A stretch of DNA of 49,470 nucleotides from Peribacillus frigoritolerans (GTDB lineage: Bacteria; Bacillota; Bacilli; Bacillales; DSM-1321), in the NCBI RefSeq assembly GCF_030676415.1, contig NZ_JAUUTW010000036.1, forward strand, positions 1 through 49,470, written 5' to 3'. The position numbers and the translations under genes are program-made. This document shows, in pieces, positions 33,611 through 42,058 of the stretch. Numbering within the stretch: the first letter of the stretch is position 1; the number at the start of each line of letters is the position of its first letter. The notes beneath the pieces were generated by a model. That model had not been told where the DNA came from. It saw only the letters and a list, made by a program, of their open reading frames with translations, and made no database searches.

Positions 33611-35179
33611 ATGAGTCTAGAGGCATTTTTGCACAATTTGCATTTTGATATCGAAAAGGCAAGTCCGCCGGATTGGGAAGTGGATTGGGATGATGCACCG
33701 CTAACGTATAAGCTTTACCGTAACTTGCCTGTTTTTCCACTATCACTGGAGGTGCCGCTGACGCTCGAGGGGGGCAGTGGGCCTTCAAAGCAGGACCTCG
33801 AAGGAATCGGTCATTTCCTCTGGTATGCATATGGCCTGACCCAAGTCAGTCAGGTACCGAGTTCCTCGGAATCTGAGGACCTCATGCAGTCATTCCGGCG
33901 TTTTCCGCCATCAGGGGGAGCTTTGTATCCAAGCGAATTGTACGTGTACTTGAAGATGGAGGGATTACCTGCTGGCGTATACCATTATGATGCGGCACAC
34001 CACCGGTTGGTTTTGCTGCGGGAAGGGAATTTTGATTCATATGTAACAAAGGCTCTTGGTGGAACCATTGATATGTCCGCATGCTTGGGCACGGTTTTTG
34101 TATCGACGATGTTTTGGAAAAACTTCTACAAATATAATAACTTTTCATACCGTCTGCAAGGTCTGGATGCAGGCGTGCTTCTTGGACAGTTGCTCGAAGT
34201 GGCGAAACGGTTTGGAATCGCCGCCGGGGTGTGCTTCCAATTCCTTGATCGGGCCATCAATCATCTGCTCGGGCTTTCGGAAGAGGAAGAGAGCACGTAT
34301 GCGGTGATCCCCTTATCGGCAGAACCTTCTTTTAGATTTAAAGAAGAAAGGAGTATGGATCGACCTGTCACTTCAACGGAATTATGCAGGGAATTGAAGG
34401 ATATTCAGCCTGTACACTATGTTCGGTCGCAAAGAATCAGGGAATTTCCGATGTTAACTAAAATGAATGAAGCATCCATGATCGGATCCACCCAATCATT
34501 CCGGCGGATCCATCCAAAGAATCGGGAAGAATCCGAAGGACATATTGTAGCCCTTCCTATCGTAAAGCGGTTGTCCTATGATTTGGCATCAGTTTGCCGG
34601 AAGCGATTTTCACCTGAAATGGACTTCGCACTCGGGAAAATCAGTCAATGGCAACTGGCTGCTCTCCTGCAGGAGGCAACCGCTTCGTTCTCCTATCGAA
34701 ATGACTTGTATGGAACAAACAAGAACAGCGAACATCGTGTTTCCTTATATGCTTGTTTGTATAATGTGGAAGACATTCAAGATGGTGCATACCATTATGA
34801 CAGCACGACACATTCATTACGTCAGATACAATCAGGAGATCATCGGCTCCGATTGCAATACGGAATGTCCCTCGATATCATGAATTTTCAGCAAGTGCCG
34901 ATCTGCATACATGTAGTTGGTGAGCGGGATCATTCCAAAACGCAACTTGGGTATAGAGGATACCGCATCCAGCAAATGGAGGCGGGGATGCTCGTTCAGA
35001 AATTACTGCTGGCGTCGTCAGCCCTCGGAATGAACGGGCACCCGCTGCTCGGCTTTGATGTGAATATGTGTGATGAAATTTATAAGATAGGCGGTCCGCA
35101 AAGGAAAACGAGCCTGATCCAAATCCCGATCGGACACTATCGAAATCGCCCTTGGCTGAAGGGGAGCCTGCATAGTTGA
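33611..35179 (+). CDS. SagB-type dehydrogenase (two nitroreductase-fold halves)
   Basis: 522 aa, ATG 33611 behind TTAGGAGG. The first half (RFPPSGGALYPSELYVYLK, AGVYHYDAAHHRLVLL, FWKNFYKYNNFSYRLQGLDA) is the SagB/ThcOx core that binds FMN; the second half (SEHRVSLYACLYNV, GAYHYDSTTHSLR, GYRGYRIQQMEAGML) repeats the fold. Enzymes of this type oxidise thiazolines and oxazolines to the aromatic azoles. It lies 24 bases downstream of the cyclodehydratase in the same operon, and a strong terminator follows, so it is the last gene of the cluster. Confidence 0.9.
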   Translation: MSLEAFLHNLHFDIEKASPPDWEVDWDDAPLTYKLYRNLPVFPLSLEVPLTLEGGSGPSKQDLEGIGHFLWYAYGLTQVSQVPSSSESEDLMQSFRRFPPSGGALYPSELYVYLKMEGLPAGVYHYDAAHHRLVLLREGNFDSYVTKALGGTIDMSACLGTVFVSTMFWKNFYKYNNFSYRLQGLDAGVLLGQLLEVAKRFGIAAGVCFQFLDRAINHLLGLSEEEESTYAVIPLSAEPSFRFKEERSMDRPVTSTELCRELKDIQPVHYVRSQRIREFPMLTKMNEASMIGSTQSFRRIHPKNREESEGHIVALPIVKRLSYDLASVCRKRFSPEMDFALGKISQWQLAALLQEATASFSYRNDLYGTNKNSEHRVSLYACLYNVEDIQDGAYHYDSTTHSLRQIQSGDHRLRLQYGMSLDIMNFQQVPICIHVVGERDHSKTQLGYRGYRIQQMEAGMLVQKLLLASSALGMNGHPLLGFDVNMCDEIYKIGGPQRKTSLIQIPIGHYRNRPWLKGSLHS

Positions 35180-35187
35180 AGAAGATG

Positions 35188-35235
35188 AAACGAAAGCCTC
35201 CATTTCATTTGAGATGGAGGCTTTCGTTTTTATTT
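35188..35235 (+). terminator. Terminator at the end of the bacteriocin operon
   Basis: AAACGAAAGCCTCCAT and ATGGAGGCTTTCGTTT form a perfect 16-bp stem, loop TTCATTTGAG reduced by internal pairing, followed by TTATTTTG. Confidence 0.9.
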
Positions 35236-35362
35236 TGTAGTACGGCAGAGTGCAATAATCTCTGCTGAAGATTATACTGAAATAAGAGGTTTTACTACTT
35301 TTGGGAATGAATAAGTATATAAAGTTAATAATTTTAACTAAACATTTTAAAGGATGTAGCTT

Positions 35363-36793
35363 ATGGAATGGAAAACGGACAGAAAATCCAAGAAGCCTTT
35401 ATATAAACAAATAGCAGCTTACATCGAGAGTGGCATTGCTGATGGAACATTTTTATTGGATAAGCCGCTGCCGTCTGAACGCTTCTTGGCAAGTGAACTG
35501 GGAGTTAACAGGAGCACAGTTGTTGCGGCTTATGATGAATTGGAAGCAAATGGGATGGTTGAACGAAAAAAAGGAAGCGGAACAATGATCAGCAAGGATA
35601 TCTGGGGAATTACCCGAAAACGTATCCCTAGTTGGAATAGATATATCGAAGCGGGTTCTTTTTTGCCCAATATGCCTGTAACCCAAAGAATACGTAAAGT
35701 GACGGAAGGGCATAACCTTATTAACTTAGCTAGTGGGGAGCTTTCAGAAGACTTATTTCCAGTCCAGTCCTTACGTGAAATCATTTCCAATAGGTCCTTC
35801 ATTGGTAGCTTAGGTTATGATCACCCTCAAGGCAATGCGGTTTTAAGGGAAACGATAACCAATCATGTTAAACAGTATAGGAGAATTGACACGGATCCAT
35901 CTTCTATACTCATTACTTCTGGTGCACAGCAAGCCCTGCATCTGGTGGTCCAATGCTTGTTAAAGCCAGGGGATGCCGTTGTATTGGAAGATCCATCATA
36001 TAGTTACAACCTTCCCATCTTTCAATCCGCGGGTCTAAGAATTTTTCCTTTGCCAGTTGATAAAGATGGCATCAACCCAGAGGAATTACTGGAACTCCAT
36101 AAAAAACATCGGATCAGGATGATTTTTTTGAACCCTATATTTCAAAATCCTACAGGAACTGTCCTTCATATCAACCGCCGTAAAAGGATTCTTGAACTTT
36201 CATCCGAATATGGAATACCGGTCATAGAAGACGATCCTTATAGTTTAACTTCCTTTGCCGGGGAAGAAATTTCCACTCTTAAATCGATGGACAACAACGG
36301 AAATGTTTTATATATAAGCTCTTTGTCAAAAATTGTTGCTTCCGGTTTAAGAATTGGGTGGATTATTGGACCGAAATCAGTCATAGATAGACTATCGGAT
36401 GCTAAGCAGCAGGTTGACTTCGGTCATGGCTCATTCACTCAATGGATAGCAAACGATTTTTTGGATTCAGAGTATTTTCCTGCCCATATTGCCGGCTTAA
36501 GGGAGCAGCTGGAAAAAAGAAGGGATGCAATGGTTTCGAGTCTTCAACAATTCCTGCCAAAAAAAGTTGATTATTATTCGCCAAATGGCGGAATTCATTT
36601 GTGGTGTAAGCTGAAAGTGCCATTGAACGAAATAAAGTTACTGGAGGAATCTATCAAAAGGGGAGTCATATACGTTCCGGGTTCAACGCTAGGTACAAAT
36701 AGGGAATACGTACGTTTTACTTTTGGAAGGGAAAATGAGGGTTCCATTCACGAAGGCATCAAGAGGTTTGCAGAGGCGGTAAAAAGTTTATAA
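35363..36793 (+). CDS. MocR/GabR-type regulator (GntR HTH fused to aminotransferase domain)
   Basis: 476 aa, ATG 35363 behind AAAGGATG. Residues 1-75 are a GntR winged helix (KPLYKQIAAYIESGIADG, LPSERFLASELGVNRSTVV, YDELEANGMV). From ~110 a class I aminotransferase fold follows: TSGAQQALHLVVQ, NPIFQNPTGT (Asn262), VIEDDPYS (Asp290), and the PLP lysine Lys323 in ISSLSKIVASGLRIG. Such proteins sense amino acids or vitamins through PLP; known members regulate GABA, taurine, PLP or peptidoglycan genes. No target can be named: no divergent gene is adjacent. It sits between the bacteriocin cluster and a repeat region. Confidence 0.93.
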   Translation: MEWKTDRKSKKPLYKQIAAYIESGIADGTFLLDKPLPSERFLASELGVNRSTVVAAYDELEANGMVERKKGSGTMISKDIWGITRKRIPSWNRYIEAGSFLPNMPVTQRIRKVTEGHNLINLASGELSEDLFPVQSLREIISNRSFIGSLGYDHPQGNAVLRETITNHVKQYRRIDTDPSSILITSGAQQALHLVVQCLLKPGDAVVLEDPSYSYNLPIFQSAGLRIFPLPVDKDGINPEELLELHKKHRIRMIFLNPIFQNPTGTVLHINRRKRILELSSEYGIPVIEDDPYSLTSFAGEEISTLKSMDNNGNVLYISSLSKIVASGLRIGWIIGPKSVIDRLSDAKQQVDFGHGSFTQWIANDFLDSEYFPAHIAGLREQLEKRRDAMVSSLQQFLPKKVDYYSPNGGIHLWCKLKVPLNEIKLLEESIKRGVIYVPGSTLGTNREYVRFTFGRENEGSIHEGIKRFAEAVKSL

Positions 36794-36845
36794 TCATATG
36801 CTTGGATATTCACAAGAAAGAGTCATGATGATTCCATGATTCCAG

Positions 36846-36884
36846 ACTGTAGACAAACTTGTTCGGTTTGCCTGCAGTTTTTTA
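36846..36884 (+). terminator. Terminator after the MocR-type gene
   Basis: ACTGTAGACAAAC pairs with GTTTGCCTGCAGT (one G-T pair, one mismatch), loop TTGTTCG, followed by TTTTT. Confidence 0.75.
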
Positions 36885-36892
36885 ATTAAAAA

Positions 36893-37024
36893 GTTCCGTT
36901 GATTTCAGAAATCCGCTCCCTTTCCGCTGACTGTCTGCCAAGCCGCATCAAAGCAAGCGCCTGTGGTGTCTAGGCTAGCCAGTAATTCGGCAGGAGTGTC
37001 GCAAATTTCTTCAAACTAATGAGG
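36893..37024. repeat. Dispersed intergenic repeat, copy B
   Basis: About 130 bases homologous to copy A at 3261-3387 in the same orientation, sharing GATTTC.GAAATCCGC, CCCTTTCCG, CATCAAAGCAAGC and GCAAATTTCTTCAA. It also matches the reverse complement of copy C in order (GCGCCTGTGGTGTCT versus CGCCTGCGGGGTCT; CGGCAGGAGTGTCGC versus CCGCAGGAGTCTCG). It is therefore an eroded member of the same family. Confidence 0.75.
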
Positions 37025-37072
37025 GTTTCTCCATATAAAAAGTAAAAAAACATGAAGGATAACCAGGTCTTC

Positions 37073-37120
37073 TTTAAAATCATGGTTCAGGATGAGACCA
37101 TATCGAACCATGATTTTAAA
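37073..37120. repeat. Perfect 16-bp inverted repeat next to repeat copy C
   Basis: TTTAAAATCATGGTTC (37073-37088) and GAACCATGATTTTAAA (37105-37120) with a 16-base loop. There is no T tract, so it is not a typical terminator. Position directly beside copy C suggests it may be one end of the mobile or mobilised repeat unit. Confidence 0.7.
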
Positions 37121-37123
37121 ACA

Positions 37124-37255
37124 AAGTTGATTGGAACGTAAGGTACGAGACTCCTGCGGGAAAAGCGCGTCGAAGGGAGACCCCGCAGGCGAGCGCCGAG
37201 GAGGCTCCCGGACCGCCCGCGGAAAGCGAGTGCCTGAAGTGGAAATCGACATCTA
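37124..37255. repeat. Dispersed intergenic repeat, copy C (GC-rich Bacillaceae type)
   Basis: GC-rich block in an AT-rich setting: GAGACTCCTGCGGGAAAAGC, CGAAGGGAGACCCCGCAGGC, GAGGAGGCTCCCGGACCGCC and CGCGGAAAGCGAGTGCCTG. I recognise this pattern as a very common intergenic repeat of Bacillus-related genomes. It can fold into several hairpins (for example CCTGCGGG with CCCGCAGG). Orientation is opposite to copies A and B. No coding function. Confidence 0.8.
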
Positions 37256-37618
37256 AAAATTGTAACCATATCCGAGGGGTTGAAGGTCTTTTTTGTGGAT
37301 ACAAGTTAGGCATTAGTTCCTGCAATCCGTGGTATCTTAGGGATTTCTTCAGTGGCGCTTTGCGCTTTTCTATGGATATTAACGAGAGAATTCAACAAGT
37401 GGATGGTTGAAATTTCACTTGATTGGATGGTCCTAAAATTGGTTGTTCTTTTATTATAGAGGGGAAGGGTTTTACTAATATATTTACTCAGTAAACACAA
37501 AGAGCGATCTACATGTAATTTTGCGATCTCTTTATGTAGTAAACTGCGAAATGCGATGAGAATCGGAATGATTTTATGGTTCAAGGAAATAGATAATAAT
37601 ATTGGGAGGCGTTGAATC

Positions 37619-37813
37619 ATGACGATAAGTGTAATATTAGTAGTAGCCATTAGTTTAGTTGCTCTGGTTGGTACCCTTTCATTAACGGGGAAGAGTGATA
37701 GTGATTATTCTGCAGCTACGAGAGGGAATTTGTTGAATCTTAGTTATATTTATATGGGTCTCGCCCTAGTATTAACTGTGGGCATCATCTACTTCGTAAT
37801 AAAATCAGCCTAA
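37619..37813 (+). CDS. Small two-helix membrane protein of unknown function (64 aa)
   Basis: ATG 37619 behind GGGAGG. Two hydrophobic helices, SVILVVAISLVALVGTLSL and YIYMGLALVLTVGIIYFVI, flank a polar loop (GKSDSDYSAATRGNLLN) that would face one side of the membrane. I do not recognise a named family. It stands alone, about 200 bases before the YfmQ-family gene. Confidence 0.65.
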   Translation: MTISVILVVAISLVALVGTLSLTGKSDSDYSAATRGNLLNLSYIYMGLALVLTVGIIYFVIKSA

Positions 37814-38021
37814 GATACCGTGAATGAATATATAATAGTCTATCAAAACGAATGGAAATGTGAATTTGTTCACAAATGTGGCAAAATATGAACGAAATGA
37901 ATCTGATCGATACCTTGAAACAATACCTTTGTAAGCTGAGTGAACAATCCTTTCGACATAATTATTAATGAAAAATATATAGATGAATCATTAAATATTA
38001 GTGTAGCGGAGATGATCAAAT

Positions 38022-38471
38022 ATGACATGGCCTGTATTGATTTTGACAATTATCTTAAGTTTGCTTAAATTATTAGTTACCTGTCTTCCAACCGATGCCG
38101 TGAATTGGATTATGAGTAAATTTAAAATACATGCAGAAATTAGTGACGCGGATGCAATCGTGACCTTTGATGGAAAACGTTTGGAAGGTGAAGATAAAAT
38201 TCAAGTGCTTAATTATTTTAACGAAGCTAAGTTTTTGAAAAAAAATCATATATTTCCTGGGAACGAGAAATTGTTTTTACATCCAGAGAACAGTGGGACT
38301 CCCATTATAATTGATGTAAAAAGAGGAAAAAACGATGTTAGATTATATGTGTACATTTACAACGACCATGTGGATGTAGTCAAACAGTACAAGAATAAAG
38401 TAGTTGCGTATAGTCTTCTTTCCGAGAGCCTTCAAGAACGTTCCATGCCTGTAATAAGGAATTTAGTTTAA
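38022..38471 (+). CDS. YfmQ family protein
   Basis: 149 aa, ATG 38022 with GGAG 11 bases upstream. One N-terminal membrane helix (VLILTIILSLLKLLVTCL) is followed by a soluble domain: HAEISDADAIVTFDGKRLEG, FPGNEKLFLHPENSGTPIII and DVRLYVYIYNDHVDVVKQY. The pattern (MTWPVLILT, then NWIMSKFKIHAEISD) matches my memory of B. subtilis YfmQ, a protein of unknown function. A terminator follows closely, so it is a single-gene unit. Between 37814 and 38021 a 26-codon frame at 37888 (MNEMNLIDTLKQYLC) has no ribosome binding site. Confidence 0.75.
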   Translation: MTWPVLILTIILSLLKLLVTCLPTDAVNWIMSKFKIHAEISDADAIVTFDGKRLEGEDKIQVLNYFNEAKFLKKNHIFPGNEKLFLHPENSGTPIIIDVKRGKNDVRLYVYIYNDHVDVVKQYKNKVVAYSLLSESLQERSMPVIRNLV

Positions 38472-38485
38472 AAGGAATAAAAGTG

Positions 38486-38518
38486 AACTGCACTCCAATT
38501 GGAGATGCAGTTTTTTTT
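38486..38518 (+). terminator. Terminator after the YfmQ-family gene
   Basis: AACTGCA pairs with TGCAGTT, extended by TCC/GGA around AATT, followed by eight T. Confidence 0.85.
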
Positions 38519-38592
38519 ATGAAGAATAACGAAAAGGACCATCGCGCAGGTTCAGCTATATAAGCAAACTGATAACTTTCAGATGCCGAAAG

Positions 38593-39435
38593 TCAGTCGT
38601 TCTCGGTTAATACCTTTAAAGTCTTTTCCCTGATGCTTATCCTGTTTTTATAATCTTTAGCAACCAACTCTGTATATATTAAATCAAAAAGTAATAAGAG
38701 CGGAAGCAATGGAGAGATGTTTTGTCCCATATGCATGCTGTTCTTGCTCGTGACCAATAGCGATAGATCGCCAAGCTGTGCGAGCTCGGAATTCTTATCT
38801 CCAGTAAAGATCAAAATGCGCGAACCTTGCTTCTTTGCGATTTTAACTGCAGAAATCACTTCTTTCGTCGTTCCGGAAATGGAAATGCCGATGACAACAC
38901 TATTCTCGTTACTTAAAGCTGCATCCATCATGGACTGATGGGGGTCTGTAATGGCTTCGACAGTTAAGCCGATACGAAAGAACTTGGACTTGAACTCCTG
39001 GGCCGCTATACCTGAACTCCCTATTCCATATACATGTATCTTATTTGCCTGTGTAAGGAAAGAGACAGCTTTTTGGATATTGTCATATGTCGTTATATGA
39101 AAGGTATTATCGATGATACCTAAGTGATCTTGATACAGTTTAGCGAAATAATCCACCTGCTTGATGTTCTTCATGTTTTTCGGCGTATTTCGGAGATCGA
39201 CGAACCTTTTTAACTCATGCCTGAACTCATTAAACCCAGAAAAGGCTAATTTCTGGCAGAAACGCGTAATGGTTGCAGGTGAAATATGAAGCTTTTTAGC
39301 TATTTGACTGATCGTCAACTGACTTACTTCTTCAGGGCGCTGCAGAATATAATGGGCCAATTCTTCCTCTGTTTTGGTGAACTTGTCCATGCTGCACTCT
39401 ATGCCATATATGAGGTTTTCTGCTAGATATTCCAT
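38593..39435 (-). CDS. RpiR/MurR family transcriptional regulator
   Basis: I choose ATG 39435 (280 aa) because GGGTGATC directly precedes it and fits the 16S anti-Shine-Dalgarno end; ATG 39447 lacks such a site. The N-terminal helix-turn-helix is clear (LAHYILQRPEEVSQLTISQI, AKKLHISPATITRFCQKLAF). The C-terminal SIS domain (IHVYGIGSSGIAAQEFKSKF, SVVIGISISGTTKEVISAV, RILIFTG) binds phosphosugars. It lies beside a NanE/PTS operon on the same strand but behind the operon terminator, with its own promoter, and probably senses an amino-sugar phosphate such as ManNAc-6-P or GlcNAc-6-P. Confidence 0.92.
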   Translation of the reverse strand: MEYLAENLIYGIECSMDKFTKTEEELAHYILQRPEEVSQLTISQIAKKLHISPATITRFCQKLAFSGFNEFRHELKRFVDLRNTPKNMKNIKQVDYFAKLYQDHLGIIDNTFHITTYDNIQKAVSFLTQANKIHVYGIGSSGIAAQEFKSKFFRIGLTVEAITDPHQSMMDAALSNENSVVIGISISGTTKEVISAVKIAKKQGSRILIFTGDKNSELAQLGDLSLLVTSKNSMHMGQNISPLLPLLLLFDLIYTELVAKDYKNRISIREKTLKVLTEND

Positions 39436-39470
39436 GTGATCACCCATTTCAATTTCTTATATGTATTCAT

Positions 39471-39498
39471 AGTTTAATGTATCCATTAGGGACGTCAA
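39471..39498 (-). promoter_or_regulatory. Promoter of the RpiR-type regulator gene
   Basis: On the minus strand TTGACG (39493-39498) and TAAACT (39471-39476) are 16 bases apart, about 35 bases upstream of the start codon. Confidence 0.55.
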
Positions 39499-39536
39499 TA
39501 ACCGGAGGAACGGAAACAGGAATATGAATCGAAAAA

Positions 39537-39571
39537 AAAAGACCCAAACTGTTTCCAGTCTGGGTCTTTTC
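39537..39571 (-). terminator. Terminator after nanE
   Basis: AAAAGACCCAGACTG pairs with CAGTTTGGGTCTTTT (minus strand, one mismatch, loop GAAA) followed by a long T run. It ends the PTS-nanE operon before the RpiR gene. Confidence 0.85.
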
Positions 39572-39589
39572 ATTACTATGTGCAATTTT

Positions 39590-40282
39590 CTATTCTTGGA
39601 TGGCATCCACGAATCTTTTAGTGATTTGCTGCGGTCTGGTAATGGCACCGCCCACTACTACTGCATGGACATTCATATCCAATACAGAGCGAGCGATTTC
39701 TGGTGTTATGACATTTCCTTCAGCGATCACTTTCGCTTTTTTCACTGCTTTTACTATTTCTTTGAGCACAGCATAATCATCCTGATATATTTTATGGCCA
39801 AACGTTTCGTTCGTATAGCCGTATAGAGTGGGCGCTACAATATCGAATCCCAATTCGTCAGCGAATATGGCTTCCTCAATGGTGGATACATCCGCCATTA
39901 GTAAAACATCCGGATATTTTGCTCGTATTTCACCATAAAACTGTTTTAACGTTTTACCGTCCGGTCTTACCCGGGCTGTAGCATCCGTCGCAATGATTTC
40001 CGCTTTGGTTTCCATCAATGCATCAATTTCGGCCATGGTGGGAGTGATATAGACATCGTTTTGTCCATACACCTTTTTAATGATCCCTATGACTGGAAGG
40101 TCCACATTTTTCTTGATTTCCATTATGTCAGCTACAGAGTTTGCGCGAATGCACTTCGCACCGCCTTCTTTGGCAGCAATGGCCATGCGTCCCATAATAA
40201 AAGAGCTGTGCAGCGGCTCATTCTCCAATGCTTGACATGATACAATTAAGCCTTTGTGAATTTGATCCAGCACCTGTTGCAT
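39590..40282 (-). CDS. nanE: N-acetylmannosamine-6-phosphate 2-epimerase
   Basis: I choose ATG 40282 (230 aa) with AAGGA 10 bases upstream; GTG 40291 is the alternative. It is a TIM barrel that converts ManNAc-6-P to GlcNAc-6-P. Motifs: [52 protein letters not shown] (with the catalytic Lys), [45 protein letters not shown] and [15 protein letters not shown]. Full length. It follows the PTS gene by 31 bases, so imported and phosphorylated ManNAc is the likely substrate rather than sialic acid; no nanA or nanK gene is present. Confidence 0.95.
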   Translation of the reverse strand: MQQVLDQIHKGLIVSCQALENEPLHSSFIMGRMAIAAKEGGAKCIRANSVADIMEIKKNVDLPVIGIIKKVYGQNDVYITPTMAEIDALMETKAEIIATDATARVRPDGKTLKQFYGEIRAKYPDVLLMADVSTIEEAIFADELGFDIVAPTLYGYTNETFGHKIYQDDYAVLKEIVKAVKKAKVIAEGNVITPEIARSVLDMNVHAVVVGGAITRPQQITKRFVDAIQE

Positions 40283-40313
40283 GTTTAACACGTCCTTATC
40301 GTTATCTATGTTC

Positions 40314-41849
40314 TCAATGACCCAAGTATTCTTCTACTTCATTTTTGATGATCGTTACTTGGGGACCGTAAACTATTTGAATGCCATTTCCTTTTTTTAC
40401 GACGCCTTTTGAACCGGTTTGTTTAATGACGTCCTCTTTCACCAATGATTCATCCTTTACCGTGACACGCAGACGGGTTGCACAGCAATCGACTATATCG
40501 ATATTTTCCTGTCCGCCTAATCCATTAACGATGGTCTGGGTTCTCTCTGATGCCGTTACTTGTGTAACAGCGGCCTGTTCATCATCTTCACGGCCGACCA
40601 CTTTCAAATTCTTTTTCCTGATCAAGAATTTAAAAGTGAAGTAGTATAGGAAGAACCATGGAATGCCGACGAGAAGTACATAAACCCAGTTTGTTTTACT
40701 GATACCCTGGAGTATCCCGAATAAAGTAAAATCAATAAATCCTCCAGAAAAGGTTTGACCGATCGTGATATTGAATATATCTGCCATCATGAAGGCAAGC
40801 CCGTCAAATAAGGCATGAAAAACATAAAGGATCGGGGCGACAAATAAGAAACTGAATTCAAGCGGTTCGGTGATGCCTGTTAAGAAAGAGGTTAAGGCAG
40901 CTGAAAGAAGCAAACCGGCCACGACTTTCTTATTTTTAGGTTTAGCGCAGTGATAAATGGCCAACGCCGCGCCAGGTAAACCAAACATCATCGTGATGAA
41001 CCGTCCGGACATGAACCGGGAAACACCCTCATAGTACTTAACAGTAGTTGGATCTGCCAGTTGCGCAAAGAAGATATTCTGGGTCCCGCTTACAATCTGC
41101 CCTTTAATCTCCATCGTTCCGCCTAAAGCGGTTTGCCAGAAGGGAAGGTAGAAAATATGGTGTAACCCTAACGGCCCGAGCATCCGTAATATGAATCCGT
41201 AAAAGAAAGTCCCGATCGTACCTGTACTCGTTACCAGCGCACCTAATTGGTTTATGAAAAGTTGGAAATAAGGCCATACGATAAAAAGCACGGCTCCAAC
41301 CAAGATGGACGCGAAGGAAACGATGATGGGAATGAAACGTGAACCACCGAAAAAACCTAACACTTGCGGGAGCTGAATTTTATTATATTTATTGTGCAAA
41401 AGTGCAGCAACGATACCTACTACGATACCGCCAAACACTCCAGTCTCCAGTGTTTGGATCCCGACCGCCATTCCTTGTCCGGCACCTGCCAAATTCTCTT
41501 TGGCAAGTTCCCCGTTTATTTGAAGCAGTGCATTTATTGAACTGTTCATGACGAAATAGCCAATCATGGCTGCCAGTGCAGCGGTCCCTTTATCCGACCG
41601 TGCCAATCCTACTGCAACACCTACGGCAAAAATAACCGGCAAGTTGCCGAATACGATGTTTCCTGCAGAACTCATGATCGTGAAAATGGCCTGCAGCCAA
41701 GCAAAGTCTAAAAAAGGATAGGCCTCAACTGTATTTGGATTAGAAAGAGCACCGCCAATTCCCAGCAATAAACCTGCTGCTGGCAAAACGGCAATCGGGA
41801 GCATAAATGATTTACCGAATTGCTGCGCTTTCTCAAAAGCTTTCTTCAT
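40314..41849 (-). CDS. PTS system EIICB component, glucose/N-acetyl-amino-sugar family
   Basis: 511 aa. The EIIC part has the glucose-family pattern: [73 protein letters not shown] and the [12 protein letters not shown] motif. The C-terminal EIIB domain carries the phospho-cysteine in [16 protein letters not shown]. No EIIA domain is fused or adjacent, so a EIIA from another system must supply the phosphate. Together with nanE downstream, the likely sugar is N-acetylmannosamine, with GlcNAc or MurNAc-type sugars as alternatives. Upstream lie a cre site and three GTTTTCAAT boxes. Confidence 0.9.
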   Translation of the reverse strand: MKKAFEKAQQFGKSFMLPIAVLPAAGLLLGIGGALSNPNTVEAYPFLDFAWLQAIFTIMSSAGNIVFGNLPVIFAVGVAVGLARSDKGTAALAAMIGYFVMNSSINALLQINGELAKENLAGAGQGMAVGIQTLETGVFGGIVVGIVAALLHNKYNKIQLPQVLGFFGGSRFIPIIVSFASILVGAVLFIVWPYFQLFINQLGALVTSTGTIGTFFYGFILRMLGPLGLHHIFYLPFWQTALGGTMEIKGQIVSGTQNIFFAQLADPTTVKYYEGVSRFMSGRFITMMFGLPGAALAIYHCAKPKNKKVVAGLLLSAALTSFLTGITEPLEFSFLFVAPILYVFHALFDGLAFMMADIFNITIGQTFSGGFIDFTLFGILQGISKTNWVYVLLVGIPWFFLYYFTFKFLIRKKNLKVVGREDDEQAAVTQVTASERTQTIVNGLGGQENIDIVDCCATRLRVTVKDESLVKEDVIKQTGSKGVVKKGNGIQIVYGPQVTIIKNEVEEYLGH

Positions 41850-41914
41850 AAAAGTTCCTCCCTTATTTAACGAGCCTTTTGATACTCTCTATTTTTAATT
41901 GATCTCTACTAGCT

Positions 41915-42007
41915 ATATTAAATCCGGATGATAGCGTTTTCAATACGATGCAAGGTTATATCAATTGTTTTCAATCTTGCGCTTATTTCTCTGAAAAAGT
42001 TTTCAAT
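41915..42007 (-). promoter_or_regulatory. PTS-nanE promoter with cre site and three GTTTTCAAT boxes
   Basis: On the minus strand TTGAAA (41938-41943) and TAATAT (41915-41920) are 17 bases apart. TGAAAACGCTATCA (41929-41942, minus strand) fits the CcpA cre consensus at nearly every position and overlaps the -35 box. GTTTTCAAT (plus strand) occurs at 41936-41944, 41967-41975 and 41999-42007, 31 and 32 bases apart, about three helical turns. These are candidate sites for the RpiR-type regulator. Confidence 0.7.
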
Positions 42008-42058
42008 AATATCATGAATGGTTTGGCAAAAAAATTAAATCCAAAGGGGTAGAGGTGT

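Larger units (their letters stand above)
37025..37618. other. Gene-free stretch with hairpin and repeat copy C
   Basis: This stretch holds a 16-bp perfect inverted repeat (37073-37120) and repeat copy C (37124-37255). From 37256 to 37618 I see only AT-rich sequence and a ribosome binding site for the next gene. The minus-strand frames in this area lack ribosome binding sites and protein-like composition. Confidence 0.5.

Noticed and set aside
37306..37650. A 114-codon minus-strand frame overlapping the small membrane protein start
   Set aside because: It runs antisense through a ribosome binding site and start of a better-supported gene and shows no protein-like pattern.
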